Counted from the stretch's first letter, positions 50,840 to 58,960 are shown. The stretch: DNA of 64,000 nucleotides from Micromonospora polyrhachis (GCF_014203835.1 NZ_JACHJW010000001.1:5220501-5284500); one strand, 5' to 3'. The notes: a model not told the origin generated them from the sequence alone. Made by a program: numbers and translations.

Positions 50840-51230
50840 CTACCTTTCTGGTTCGTCTTCTGGGGCGGCATCGCGGACTACGCGAAAGCCCACGAGGTGC
50901 CCGCAGTGCTCGGCGGATTCCAGGGGCCGCACGGTGGTGCGCAGGAAGTAGGTGTTGGCGCGGGTGTCACCGCCCCGGTACTGCGGATGGTCGCGGTAGC
51001 TGCCGGAGCACCACTGCCACACATGGCCGGTCATGTCCTCGACTCCGAACGGCGACGCACCCCAACAATTGGCGGTAATCGTATGAAGGGCCGAGCCTCG
51101 GACCAAGCAACGTGGCGGCGCGGGCATGGCAGAGCCCCAGGGAAAGCAACGGCCGTCGGTGCCGCGAGCGGCCAACTCCCATTCATCCTCGGTGGGCAGC
51201 CGGCCGTCCCAAAGGCCATCGCCCACGGCG
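50840..51230 (-). pseudogene. Formylglycine-generating-enzyme-like (SUMF1) domain fragment
   Basis: About 125 codons match the core of the FGE/EgtB fold: GRLPTEDEWELAARGTDGRC, FPWGSAM, FGVEDMTGHVWQWCSGSYRD and the C-terminal HLVGFRVVRDAAPED. The N-terminal third of the domain is absent; sequence before about 51230 is unrelated. A GTG near 51225 (VGDGLWDGRLPTED) could still start a short protein. It lies between the PP2C and MccF-like genes on the same strand. In other systems this domain binds or modifies peptides and sugars. Confidence 0.65.
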
Positions 51231-51362
51231 GGTATGTGCTCACCGGGGAGCCAGACACCTACGGTAACCCCGACGAGATGCCGGTTGTCTGTCCTGATCT
51301 GACATAGCCCGGATAGCGAACGAGGCGGCACCTGTGCGGGTGCCGCCTCTCGCGTCTTCTGG

Positions 51363-52067
51363 TTAACGCACGTCCACAACCACGACCGTAACGTTGTCGT
51401 GTCCGCCCTGGTCGAGAGCCAAGCCAACCAGTCGCTCCACCAACATGTCTGGGTCCTCGACCGAACCCATCGCAGCATCGATGTCCGACTCCGGCACGTA
51501 CGACGACAAGCCGTCCGAGCACAGCAGGTACCGGTCCCCGGGTTGCAGGTCGCGGAGAACAACATCAGCAGATACGCCCTCGGGGCGACCGTTCAAGAAC
51601 CGGGTTAGCCGACCCGCGAGGGCCGGCACCTGGGTTGTGCCGGACACCAGATGGCCGTACACGTGGTCGTCGGTGATCAGCGTTGTTTGGTGGTCTCGGT
51701 AGCAGTAGATGCGGGAGTCGCCGATGTTGGCCACCGCCACCTTTGACCCGGACCACAGCAACGCCACCAGCGTAGTGCCCATCCCAGCGAGATCCTGGTT
51801 GGCGGCGATTTGCGCCTGGAGGGCACGGTTGGCGACATCGATTGCCTCAACAGCCGTGTCAACGAGTTGCCCGGCTGGGGTCGGTTGGTCGTAGCTGCGG
51901 ACGGCTTCGATGACGATGCTGGAGGCCACATCACCGGCGACGTGGCCGCCGAGTCCGTCAGCGACCATTGCCAGATGGTTGCCGACGTAGAAGGCGTCCT
52001 CGTTGCGGCGCCGAACCTGGCCGATGTGGGTCAGTCCGGCGGTGTGGATTTCGACAGTGAGAGTCAT
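51363..52067 (-). CDS. PP2C-family serine/threonine phosphatase
   Basis: 234 residues from ATG 52067. All PP2C motifs with metal-binding aspartates are present: VRRRNEDAFYVGNHLAMVAD then GLGGHVAGDVASS, MGTTLVALLWSGSKVAVANI, GDSRIYCYRD, LLCSDGLSSYVPESDIDAAM and GGHDNVTVVVVDVR. The domain is complete and soluble with no regulatory partner domain. It would dephosphorylate Ser/Thr residues of target proteins. It begins 4 bases after the stop of the gntR gene, which is now broken by an IS element, so its control may be altered. Confidence 0.92.
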   Translation of the reverse strand: MTLTVEIHTAGLTHIGQVRRRNEDAFYVGNHLAMVADGLGGHVAGDVASSIVIEAVRSYDQPTPAGQLVDTAVEAIDVANRALQAQIAANQDLAGMGTTLVALLWSGSKVAVANIGDSRIYCYRDHQTTLITDDHVYGHLVSGTTQVPALAGRLTRFLNGRPEGVSADVVLRDLQPGDRYLLCSDGLSSYVPESDIDAAMGSVEDPDMLVERLVGLALDQGGHDNVTVVVVDVR

Positions 52068-52071
52068 GACG

Positions 52072-52849
52072 TCACCCGTCTGATCCGTGGGAAAGAAGGT
52101 CGGGGTCGAGGTCGGGCCAAGGTGTTTGCGCGTCCGGCGCTCGCTGGAGCATGTGTTCGGTCTCGACGCGATCGCTGGCGATGATGTACTCGGTGACCTC
52201 GACTGGCTGCCCGTCCTGGCCGGACAAGCCTTCGCGGACGATTTCGAGGACGGGCAGGCTTGTCGGAATTTGAAGGAGCGCGGCTTCCTCCTTGCTGGGC
52301 ATACGGGCGCGGTGAACTTCCCGCCAGGTTATGGGCCAATGCCCGGCCTGTTCGATGCGGTACAGCCACTCGCCAGCGGCTGGGTTGGCGTCCACCTCGG
52401 CAGCGAGGTCAGCAACGCGGGGGTGAACCCAGGAAACATTGATCTGGAACGGTGCCTCGCCGGGCGGGCCGGTGACCCGGTGTCGGCGCAGCACCTCCGT
52501 GCCGAGCGCCACTTTGAGTAGGTGGGCGATGCGCGGATCGTCGAGTCGTACCGGATTGTTGGTGGCGTCGCCATGTCTGATCCACTGCTCTTGGCCGCTG
52601 GCGGACGGGAACGAGTAGCCGAGGTTCTGGCGGTTGCGGTGGACAGTGTCGCCGCGCTTGCGCCGGGGTCGGCGGGCACCGTACCGGACGGTGATGCCGC
52701 TGCCTTGAACGGCGAGGACGTAGCCCTCGGATTCAAGGACGGTGATGGCGCGACCGATGGTGTCTCGGTTGGCACCGTACTCTCGCGCGAAGTCGTCGAG
52801 CCTGGGTAGGCGGTCGCCCGTCTTCCACTCTTCGGCTTTGATGCGGGTC
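52072..52849 (-). pseudogene. GntR/UTRA regulator, main part (interrupted by IS701-like element)
   Basis: Minus-strand sequence gives KTRIKAEEWKTGDRLPRLDD, FAREYGANRDTIGRAITVLE (winged helix), then a UTRA effector domain (VLEIVREGLSGQDGQPVEVT) ending SHGSDG-stop at 52072. The first 14 codons lie on the other side of the insertion at 54265-54308. Joining them across one TTAA gives an intact 273-residue frame: VPAHSRYRHIAEAIKTRIKA. The PP2C gene starts 4 bases downstream. Confidence 0.88.
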
Positions 52850-54268
52850 TTAATACTCCAACGTCACTTGGCTTTGGCGTTGGGCGTGGCGTGGGTATGA
52901 GGACGGCCACCGCGTAGATCATCGATGGTTTGTGAGGACAATCGAAGATCGTGCGGTGGCCGTGGGCCATAGCGTAGACCCTGCCGGGTGGCGGGTCATT
53001 CTGGACGAGGCGAAGGCGCGTGTCGCGGGCCGGTTCGTGCGGGCGGAGCCACGCCAGACGGCCGGGCAGTTCGTGGAAGGGCTGCTGTCGGACGTGGAAC
53101 GTAAGACCTGCTGGTCGTTGGCGGAACGGGCTGGTCACGCTGATCCGCAGGCGATGCAGCGGCTGCTGCGTACGGCGGTGTGGGACGCAGACGCCGTGCG
53201 TGATGACGTGCGGGATTGGCTGGTGGAGCATCTCGGACACCCCGATGCGGTCCTGGTCGTCGACGAGACGGGGTTCCTGAAGAAGGGCGTGTGTTCGGTC
53301 GGGGTGCAGCGGCAGTACACCGGCACCGCCGGCCGGGTGGAGAACAGCCAGGTCGGGGTGTTTCTGGCCTACGTGACGCCTGCCACGCGGGCGATGATCG
53401 ACCGCAGGCTCTACCTACCCGAGACAACCTGGTGTGACCGGCCGGACCGTCTCGCCGCCGCTGGTGTCCCCGAGGGAGAGGTCTGGTTCGCTACGAAACC
53501 TACCCTGGCCCGGCAGATGATCACGGCCGCGTTGGACGCTGGTGTTCCGGCTGGCTGGGTGACCGGCGACGAGGTTTACGGCGCCGACCCCGGCCTACGC
53601 GCTGACCTGGAACACCGCGCAATCGGCTATGTCCTGGCGGTCGGCTGCGACCGACGCGTGGCGGTCAACGACGGCCGCACCCTGGTCCGCGTCGACGATC
53701 TCGCCGAACGGATCCCCACCAGCCAGTGGCAGCTACACAGTTGCGGGCCAGGGGCGAAAGGTCCCCGTGACTACCTGTGGGCGTGGATCACCACCGCCAC
53801 CAACCAGGGTGAGCATCGGTGGTTACTCATCCGCCGCAACCGCACCACCGGTGAGCTGGCCTTCTACCTGTGCTGGACGCCCCACCCGGTGCCGCTACAC
53901 ACCCTTGTACGAGTAGCCGGCTCCCGTTGGAGCATCGAGGAACTGTTCCAGACCGGCAAAGGGCAGGTCGGCCTGGACCACTACCAGGTCCGCGGCTGGA
54001 CCGGCTGGCACCGCCACATCACCCTGACCATGCTCGCCTTGGCCGTCCTGACCATCCTCGCCGCCACCGCGCAACAGTCCGACGCCAATCCGGAGCTCAT
54101 CGCGTTGACCGTCCCCGAGATCCGCCGACTCCTCAACGTTTTCGTCCTCGCCGTATCGCTACCGCCAGCACACACCCTGCGCTGGTCGATCTGGCGGCGA
54201 ACATCGCAAGCCCGAGCCCGACGATCCCACTACCAGCACAGACAGGCGAAGTGACGTTGGAGTATTAA
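52850..54268. mobile_element. IS701-like insertion sequence with TTAA target duplication
   Basis: The element body 52854-54264 (1411 bp) has perfect 16-base terminal repeats TACTCCAACGTCACTT and AAGTGACGTTGGAGTA and is flanked by TTAA at 52850-52853 and 54265-54268. Deleting it with one TTAA restores the gntR frame exactly, which confirms the boundaries. Confidence 0.92.
52932..54254 (+). CDS. IS701-family transposase
   Basis: 440 residues spanning almost the whole element. DDE-type residues are visible in AVLVVDETGFLKKGVCSVGV, WVTGDEVYGADPGLRADL and SRWSIEELFQTGKGQVGLDH, and QRQYTGTAGRVENSQVGVFL is a strong IS701 signature. The frame is complete, so the element may still be mobile. The start has no strong ribosome binding site, as is usual for IS transposases. 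Confidence 0.92.
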   Translation: MRTIEDRAVAVGHSVDPAGWRVILDEAKARVAGRFVRAEPRQTAGQFVEGLLSDVERKTCWSLAERAGHADPQAMQRLLRTAVWDADAVRDDVRDWLVEHLGHPDAVLVVDETGFLKKGVCSVGVQRQYTGTAGRVENSQVGVFLAYVTPATRAMIDRRLYLPETTWCDRPDRLAAAGVPEGEVWFATKPTLARQMITAALDAGVPAGWVTGDEVYGADPGLRADLEHRAIGYVLAVGCDRRVAVNDGRTLVRVDDLAERIPTSQWQLHSCGPGAKGPRDYLWAWITTATNQGEHRWLLIRRNRTTGELAFYLCWTPHPVPLHTLVRVAGSRWSIEELFQTGKGQVGLDHYQVRGWTGWHRHITLTMLALAVLTILAATAQQSDANPELIALTVPEIRRLLNVFVLAVSLPPAHTLRWSIWRRTSQARARRSHYQHRQAK

Positions 54269-54308
54269 TCGCTTCGGCGATGTGTCGGTAGCGCGAGTGC
54301 GCGGGCAC
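54265..54308 (-). pseudogene. GntR regulator, N-terminal piece
   Basis: GTG 54308 follows GAGAGGAGGTGGTGCA and encodes PAHSRYRHIAEAI before the TTAA junction. This is the first helix of the GntR winged helix and continues in the piece ending at 52849. Confidence 0.85.
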
Positions 54309-54336
54309 TGCACCACCTCCTCTCGATGCTTCTCGG

Positions 54337-54425
54337 ATTGTCTTGGGATTCTCCCCAATGGTCGTTGACATCAGGAAGTGGTGCGACTAGCTTTGGGCTA
54401 GTCAAATTGTCCCAAGACAATTTGA
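54337..54425. promoter_or_regulatory. Paired GntR-type operator sites in the divergent promoter
   Basis: ATTGTCTTGGGA (54337-54348) is exactly repeated in inverse orientation as TCCCAAGACAAT (54410-54421). The second site also lies in a perfect palindrome TCAAATTGT-CCCAAG-ACAATTTGA (54402-54425). They sit between gntR (start 54308) and the micro-ORF operon (start 54526), suggesting one repressor controlling both directions. Confidence 0.7.
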
Positions 54426-54525
54426 GACTTGCAAGGGCAAGGAAAAACCCCCGCACCGACCGCGATCTTTGGCGAGTTCAGGTCCGTGCGAGGGCCCAAC
54501 GGAATCCTTGAAGAAGGGAAACGTC

Positions 54526-54618
54526 ATGCAGGAGGCTACCAAGCCCCGCGCTTCGCTCGCCGTAGGTCGCCTAGCTGTGCGGATCGGGCTGCCGAGCGGC
54601 AAGGGAGGACGTGCGTGA
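54526..54618 (+). CDS. 30-residue micro-ORF
   Basis: ATG 54526 follows AAGAAGGGAAACGTC. It encodes MQEATKPRASLAVGRLAVRI then GLPSGKGGRA, basic and without membrane segment. Its stop overlaps the next GTG (GTGA at 54615-54618), so it is translated as part of an operon. It could be a leader peptide, a small regulatory protein or a precursor peptide modified by the downstream enzymes; no homologue is known to me. Confidence 0.55.
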   Translation: MQEATKPRASLAVGRLAVRIGLPSGKGGRA

Positions 54619-54746
54619 CGGTCGTATTCGCAGCCCTGGGCGGCGTTCTACTCGGGTTTGTGGCGGGGTTGGTGTCGTATCGGGCGTCTCGGCGGTGGTG
54701 TGGGGTGTGCGGGGTGTCGTTGACCTGCCCGAACTGTTCGAGGTAG
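54615..54746 (+). CDS. 43-residue membrane protein with zinc-ribbon-like tail
   Basis: GTG 54615 overlaps the micro-ORF stop. It has one transmembrane helix (FAALGGVLLGFVAGLVSY) followed by a short basic stretch and a C-x2-C ... C-x2-C tail (WCGVCGVSLTCPNCSR). Good overlap coupling and a typical topology make it a likely real small gene. Confidence 0.6.
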   Translation: MTVVFAALGGVLLGFVAGLVSYRASRRWCGVCGVSLTCPNCSR

Positions 54747-54825
54747 CCGGCACGTCCGGCGGGCTCGTCGGATGGCCGGCTGCGGTGATCGCTCTACTCA
54801 TGTGTGCGGTTCGGAGAGGGGTTCG

Positions 54826-55623
54826 ATGACGGCTGTTGCGTTGCGTCAGGTGTTCGACAGTGATGAGGAGGGCGGGCGGCGGGTGTTGGACTACCTGTCG
54901 ACGGTCCTGGACGGGTTCACGTGTGACCGGCTGGGCAGGGCGGGGGTTGCCTGGGGCGGTCGGTGTTGGGAGGTGGGGGCTGGGAACGGGTCGGTGGCCG
55001 GCTGGCTGGGGGATCGGATCGGTCCGACCGGTGAAGTAATCGCCACCGGGCTCTGTCCGGATCTGGTCCGGTCGCATCCTCGGGTGACGGTGATCGGCCG
55101 CAACGACGAGCGTGATCCGTTGTTGGGTGGAGTGTTCGACTTGGTGCATGCCCGATTGGTGTTCGCGGGCTGGCCACAGAGGTGGGAACTCGTGCACCGG
55201 TACGCGCGGGCGCTGGCCCCGGGTAGGCCGCTGGTGATTGAGGACTGGGGTCGCTGTTCGGGGCTGGTGTTGTCGTCCCCGGTGCCGGATGCGGCTGGTG
55301 TCTACTGCCGGTTTCGATCGGCACTCGCGGAGGTGTTCACCCAGGCTGGTGGTGACCTGTATTGGGTGACGCATACGGCGGCGGCGATGGCCGATGCGGG
55401 GTTGGTGGAGGTTGACACCGCCGTGCATGCCCAGTCGTGGCGGGGTGGCACTGCCGGGTATTTGTTGCCGTTGACGGTGGCCCGTACGCTGCGCGGCCCG
55501 CTGCTGGAGGCCGGTGTCGACTCCGACGACCTGGACGCGTTGGCCGAGGTGCTGACGCACCCGGAGACCGTGCTGCTGGGCGACACGGTCTTCTCCACCA
55601 TCGGCCGCCGCCAACACACCTGA
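54826..55623 (+). CDS. Class I SAM-dependent methyltransferase
   Basis: ATG 54826 follows GGAGAGGGG. The 265-residue protein has the SAM-binding motif I CWEVGAGNGSVAGWLGDRIG, a motif II-like GEVIATGLCPDL, FDLVHARLVFAGWPQRWELV and a post-core LVIEDWGRCSGLV. It looks like the UbiE/methyltransferase-25 group acting on a small molecule or peptide. It is 79 bases after the small membrane protein gene and 147 bases before the GNAT gene. Confidence 0.85.
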   Translation: MTAVALRQVFDSDEEGGRRVLDYLSTVLDGFTCDRLGRAGVAWGGRCWEVGAGNGSVAGWLGDRIGPTGEVIATGLCPDLVRSHPRVTVIGRNDERDPLLGGVFDLVHARLVFAGWPQRWELVHRYARALAPGRPLVIEDWGRCSGLVLSSPVPDAAGVYCRFRSALAEVFTQAGGDLYWVTHTAAAMADAGLVEVDTAVHAQSWRGGTAGYLLPLTVARTLRGPLLEAGVDSDDLDALAEVLTHPETVLLGDTVFSTIGRRQHT

Positions 55624-55663
55624 TCAGCCGCCGTCAACACATCTGACCTAACCCATCCAGACG

Positions 55664-55746
55664 GGGGCGGGGCGGACCCGGCTGCGACGACGATCCCTGC
55701 GGCAACAGGGTTATCGCGGTCCGGAAGCTCGAGTCCGCCCCGCCCC
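55664..55746 (+). ncRNA. Candidate structured RNA element before the GNAT gene
   Basis: Perfect 14-base outer arms GGGGCGGGGCGGAC (55664-55677) and GTCCGCCCCGCCCC (55733-55746) enclose 55 bases with an inner hairpin CCCTG-CGGCAA-CAGGG (about 55695-55710). It begins 41 bases after the methyltransferase stop and ends 24 bases before the GNAT ATG. It may be an attenuator or a conserved leader RNA; it lacks the T-tract of a simple terminator. Confidence 0.45.
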
Positions 55747-55770
55747 GACTCTATTCCGAAAGGGACTCTG

Positions 55771-56397
55771 ATGAGTGCACCTGTGAAGGTCGTACGCGCG
55801 AAGTGGGGTGACATCGACGCGCTCGCAGCCCTGGCCGGGACCGCGATGCGTGACCTGCCGGTCGCCGCCTGGCTGGTCCCCGATCCGGGCTGGCGGCAGG
55901 CAGTGCTGACTGCCTATCTACGCATCCACGTCGAACACGCGCTGATGTTCGGCGAGATCGACGTGATCCGGGACGACAACGATGGGCTGGTCGGGGCGGC
56001 GGTGTGGCTGCACCGCTACCGGCCCATTCCGCCACCGGCCAACTATCCGCACCGGCTCGCCGACACCTGCGGTGAACACGCCGACCGGTTCACCCAGTTG
56101 GAAGAACTACTCGCCAAACAGCACCCGGCCGAAGCCCACCATCATCTGGCGTGGCTCGCGGTCACACCCGGAGCACAATTGCAGGGCCACGGCCATGCGT
56201 TGCTGACGCATCACCACGGCCGGCTCGACCGTACCGGGATCCACGCCTACACCGTCGCCGCCGACCAGCGAACCTACGACTGGTACGCCCGGCACGGCTA
56301 CACACCCCACAACAAGACACCCGCCGGAGGCGGCCTCATCCTGCACGGCCTGTGGCGGTCATCCCCACCCACCGATGAGGAGGGGGAGGACGAGTAG
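55771..56397 (+). CDS. GNAT-family N-acetyltransferase
   Basis: 208 residues from ATG 55771 (CCGAAAGGGACTCTG upstream). It has AKWGDIDALAALAGTAMRDL, HHLAWLAVTPGAQLQGHGHA (CoA-binding loop Q-x-x-G-x-G) and a C-terminal YDWYARHGYTPHNKTPAGGG typical of GNAT fold ends. The C-terminus is acidic (DEEGEDE). It overlaps nothing, but the EEP gene begins 3 bases after its stop, so both are co-translated. It likely modifies a product shared with the methyltransferase. Confidence 0.85.
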   Translation: MSAPVKVVRAKWGDIDALAALAGTAMRDLPVAAWLVPDPGWRQAVLTAYLRIHVEHALMFGEIDVIRDDNDGLVGAAVWLHRYRPIPPPANYPHRLADTCGEHADRFTQLEELLAKQHPAEAHHHLAWLAVTPGAQLQGHGHALLTHHHGRLDRTGIHAYTVAADQRTYDWYARHGYTPHNKTPAGGGLILHGLWRSSPPTDEEGEDE

Positions 56398-56399
56398 CC

Positions 56400-57149
56400 G
56401 TGATCGAACCGCTCGTCATCGCCACCTACCGCCTGCGCGACTACCAGCAGCCCGACCGGCCCGACCGCAGACGTGACGAACTGATGGAACAGGTCATTCT
56501 CGACTCCGAGGCGGACATCATCGCCGTACAGGGCCTCCCCGGAGAACCAGCACTGTTCCGGATGGCCCGCGAAACCCGTCTGCACTGCCACACCCACCAC
56601 GGCACCCCCACGATCGCGGCAGCGGGCGGTGCCGGCCTGGGCATCCTGTGGCGGCCCGACATCCGCCCCGTACCCGGCACCTGGTGGCCCGCCACCGACC
56701 AACCCTTCCGGTACGGCCTGACCTGGCTCACCCTCGACGCCTACGGCTCCCCGATCACCATCGCCAACTACCACGCACCACCAGCCGGCGAAACCCACCA
56801 GACCCGACGGGAGGCCGGACTACTCACCACCGCCCTCGGCCACCACGACCATGACGTGTTCCTCACCGGCACCTGGCCCACCCCCAACGACCGGGAGCCG
56901 GAGCGGATCCTGCACGCCGCCGGCTTCCACGACACCGCCACCACCTGCGGCGGGCACTGGCAACCCACCACCGGCCACTGGCCCGGCGACCCCCACGGCG
57001 ACCAACGCCCCGACCGCATCCACCACCGCAACAACCCTGCACGCACTGGCCGGATACGCCGGCACACCGTCGAAGACACCGCCCTCGGCTGGGCCGCCTC
57101 CGACCACCTACTCGTCGCCGTCGAATACCAACCAGCCCGGTCGGCGTGA
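56400..57149 (+). CDS. Endonuclease/exonuclease/phosphatase (EEP) fold protein, degenerate
   Basis: GTG 56400 is 3 bases after the GNAT stop. The 249-residue protein resembles EEP-fold enzymes: [33 protein letters not shown] (Q replaces the usual metal-binding E in QE), GSPITIANYHAPPAGETHQT, VFLTGTWPTP (GT-W instead of GDFN), and a final WAASDHLLVAVEY with the conserved SDH. Loss of the Asp-Phe-Asn motif and the catalytic Glu suggests it binds rather than cuts its substrate. It is the last gene of the cargo-1 operon. Confidence 0.7.
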   Translation: MIEPLVIATYRLRDYQQPDRPDRRRDELMEQVILDSEADIIAVQGLPGEPALFRMARETRLHCHTHHGTPTIAAAGGAGLGILWRPDIRPVPGTWWPATDQPFRYGLTWLTLDAYGSPITIANYHAPPAGETHQTRREAGLLTTALGHHDHDVFLTGTWPTPNDREPERILHAAGFHDTATTCGGHWQPTTGHWPGDPHGDQRPDRIHHRNNPARTGRIRRHTVEDTALGWAASDHLLVAVEYQPARSA

Positions 57150-57226
57150 TTACGGGATGTCTCGCGAGGCCAGAGGGCATCGCAGGTGTTGGCAGACCTG
57201 CCAGCTTGGTCCGGCAGAATGATCGC

Positions 57227-57652
57227 GTGGCGAAACGCGGAGCCCGCCGGACAACGGCGTACGACTCGACCCAGCCCTGCCCCTGCGGCTCGGCCGAGCC
57301 CTACGGCGAGTGCTGCGGTCGGCTACACCGGGGAGAGACGACCGCCGCGACGGCCGAGCAACTCATGCGGTCGCGGTTCAGCGCGTACGCCGTTGGTGAT
57401 GCCGCCTACCTGCTGCGGACCTGGCACCCCACCACCCGACCGGCCCGGCTGAGTCTCGAGCCGCAGCAACGGTGGACCCGGCTGGAGATTCTCGCCACCG
57501 ATCGGGGCAGCCTGTTCGACACCGTGGGCACCGTCGAGTTCCGTGCGCACTATCGCGAGTCCGGGCAGGCCGGGACGATGCACGAGCACAGCAGCTTCGT
57601 ACGTGAGAACGGCGAGTGGGTCTACCTCGGCGCTCTGCCGTCGGCTGACTGA
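57227..57652 (+). CDS. ychJ: YchJ / UPF0225 family protein (complete copy B)
   Basis: GTG 57227 gives a 141-residue protein. The N-terminal SEC-C-like zinc motif is QPCPCGSAEPYGECCGRLHR, then AEQLMRSRFSAYAVGDAAYL and the NTF2-like C-terminal domain (WHPTTRPARLSLEPQQRWTR; SFVRENGEWVYLG). The function of YchJ is unknown. This is the only complete copy; fragments A (48623) and C (59009) duplicate its 3' part. In copy A the LD-carboxypeptidase gene follows directly, so this gene and the copy at 63404 may once have been neighbours. Confidence 0.88.
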   Translation: MAKRGARRTTAYDSTQPCPCGSAEPYGECCGRLHRGETTAATAEQLMRSRFSAYAVGDAAYLLRTWHPTTRPARLSLEPQQRWTRLEILATDRGSLFDTVGTVEFRAHYRESGQAGTMHEHSSFVRENGEWVYLGALPSAD

Positions 57653-57728
57653 GCAACGGCCGTCCCGGAGCAACGCATCGATCTTCGCTACTATCGATCT
57701 CTTCGATGTCTTCTCGACGGGGAGTGGC

Positions 57729-58841
57729 ATGACGATGCGTAGGATCGCGGCGACCCTGGTGGTCGCCCTCGCCGCAGTACTGCTACCCGGCTTAGCCCAG
57801 GGTGGAGCCGGAGCCGGTATACCGGGCGGGGCTGACGTACCGGACCCGATGAAGATCGTCACCACGACCCCGGCCTCGGCTGGCCCGGCCACTGACCCGG
57901 CCGCTGGGACGGTCGCCGTCGCGGCAACCGTGGGCCTCAAGGCGATCAGCCACAACATCTGCGGTGGCATGTGCATGGGGGGCAGCGTCGACAACCTGCC
58001 GACTATCACCGATCTCATCGACGATTTTCGTCCTCATTTGATCATGTTTCAGGAGGTCTGCTGGCCGCAGTACGAGTGGTTCACCAACCACGCCTTCAAT
58101 TCCGGCACGTACCAGTTGGGCTTCACCACGTTGCTGACCAACTACACCGGTTGCGGGGCGACGGACTGTGCGGTGAACGAGGACGACGATCCGGCAAACG
58201 ACGACCGACGCTGCTGGATTGGTCAGGTCGTCGGGGCCCGAGGGACGTTGAGTAACCGGGACGAGATTGCCCTTGGCGGCGAGCGGCACCAGATCAACGA
58301 CACCCGACCGGTCAACCCGCCACGGACGTTCACCGCCCTGTGCTACGACGTGCAACTCGCCGACCTGGGTAGCCGGGTCGTCAAGGGATGCAGCGTGCAC
58401 CTGCGGGCGTTCCGGGACCCGGGCAACATCAACAAGCGGGCCCGTACCGCCCAGGCCGCGCGGCTCGCCTCGGACCTTGACGGCGACATCGCTGCCGGCA
58501 AGATCGTCGTGGTGGGTGGGGACTTCAACTCACTCCCCACGGAGACCGCCATGGACGCCTTCTACCGGTCGGAGACCAAGCCGGGCGGCGGCTGGGGGCT
58601 GTTCTACGAGGCTGACCAGGACGACCACAACTTCTACGGCAACGCGGGGTGCGCCTCGACAGCGACGGCCTGCCGCAGTGGTGGGCGGACGGCCGGTACG
58701 ACCGGCACCAACAAGATTGACTATCTCTTCTTCTCGGAGACCAGCGATGCCGCGTCGGTGAGCGGGCTACCGATCGAAGTTCCCCGGACCGTCTCCGACC
58801 ATGCCTTCTACCGAGGGCTGGTGGAGGTAACCACCTCCTGA
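57729..58841 (+). CDS. Secreted endonuclease/exonuclease/phosphatase family protein
   Basis: ATG 57729 follows GGGGAGTGGC. A signal peptide (MTMRRIAATLVVALAAVLLP) leads a 370-residue protein with a complete EEP active site: KAISHNICGGMCMG (Asn), HLIMFQEVCW (metal Glu), KGCSVHLRAF (His), VVVGGDFNSLPTETAMDAFY (Asp, Asn), NKIDYLFFSE and RTVSDHAFYRGLVEV (final Asp-His pair). Several paired cysteines suit an exported, disulfide-bonded enzyme. It may be a DNase, a nucleotidase or a sphingomyelinase-like phosphodiesterase. It sits between duplicated ychJ and LD-carboxypeptidase pieces. Confidence 0.87.
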   Translation: MTMRRIAATLVVALAAVLLPGLAQGGAGAGIPGGADVPDPMKIVTTTPASAGPATDPAAGTVAVAATVGLKAISHNICGGMCMGGSVDNLPTITDLIDDFRPHLIMFQEVCWPQYEWFTNHAFNSGTYQLGFTTLLTNYTGCGATDCAVNEDDDPANDDRRCWIGQVVGARGTLSNRDEIALGGERHQINDTRPVNPPRTFTALCYDVQLADLGSRVVKGCSVHLRAFRDPGNINKRARTAQAARLASDLDGDIAAGKIVVVGGDFNSLPTETAMDAFYRSETKPGGGWGLFYEADQDDHNFYGNAGCASTATACRSGGRTAGTTGTNKIDYLFFSETSDAASVSGLPIEVPRTVSDHAFYRGLVEVTTS

Positions 58842-58879
58842 AACGTGCTCGACACCGTACCTGTGTGGAGTCGAGGGTC

Positions 58880-58960
58880 TCAACGTACGGCGGGGGAGAC
58901 GGTGAGCGTTCCGGCGCTCGCGTTCAACGTCGTCGGTACGCCGATCGGGCACGGTGTCGG
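58880..58960 (-). pseudogene. LD-carboxypeptidase extreme 3' fragment, copy C
   Basis: The last 27 or so codons (PIGVPTTLNASAGTLTVSPA then VR-stop) match the ends of copies A and D. The rest is missing; the sequence turns into an inverted repeat and then an EEP-gene fragment. Confidence 0.8.
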
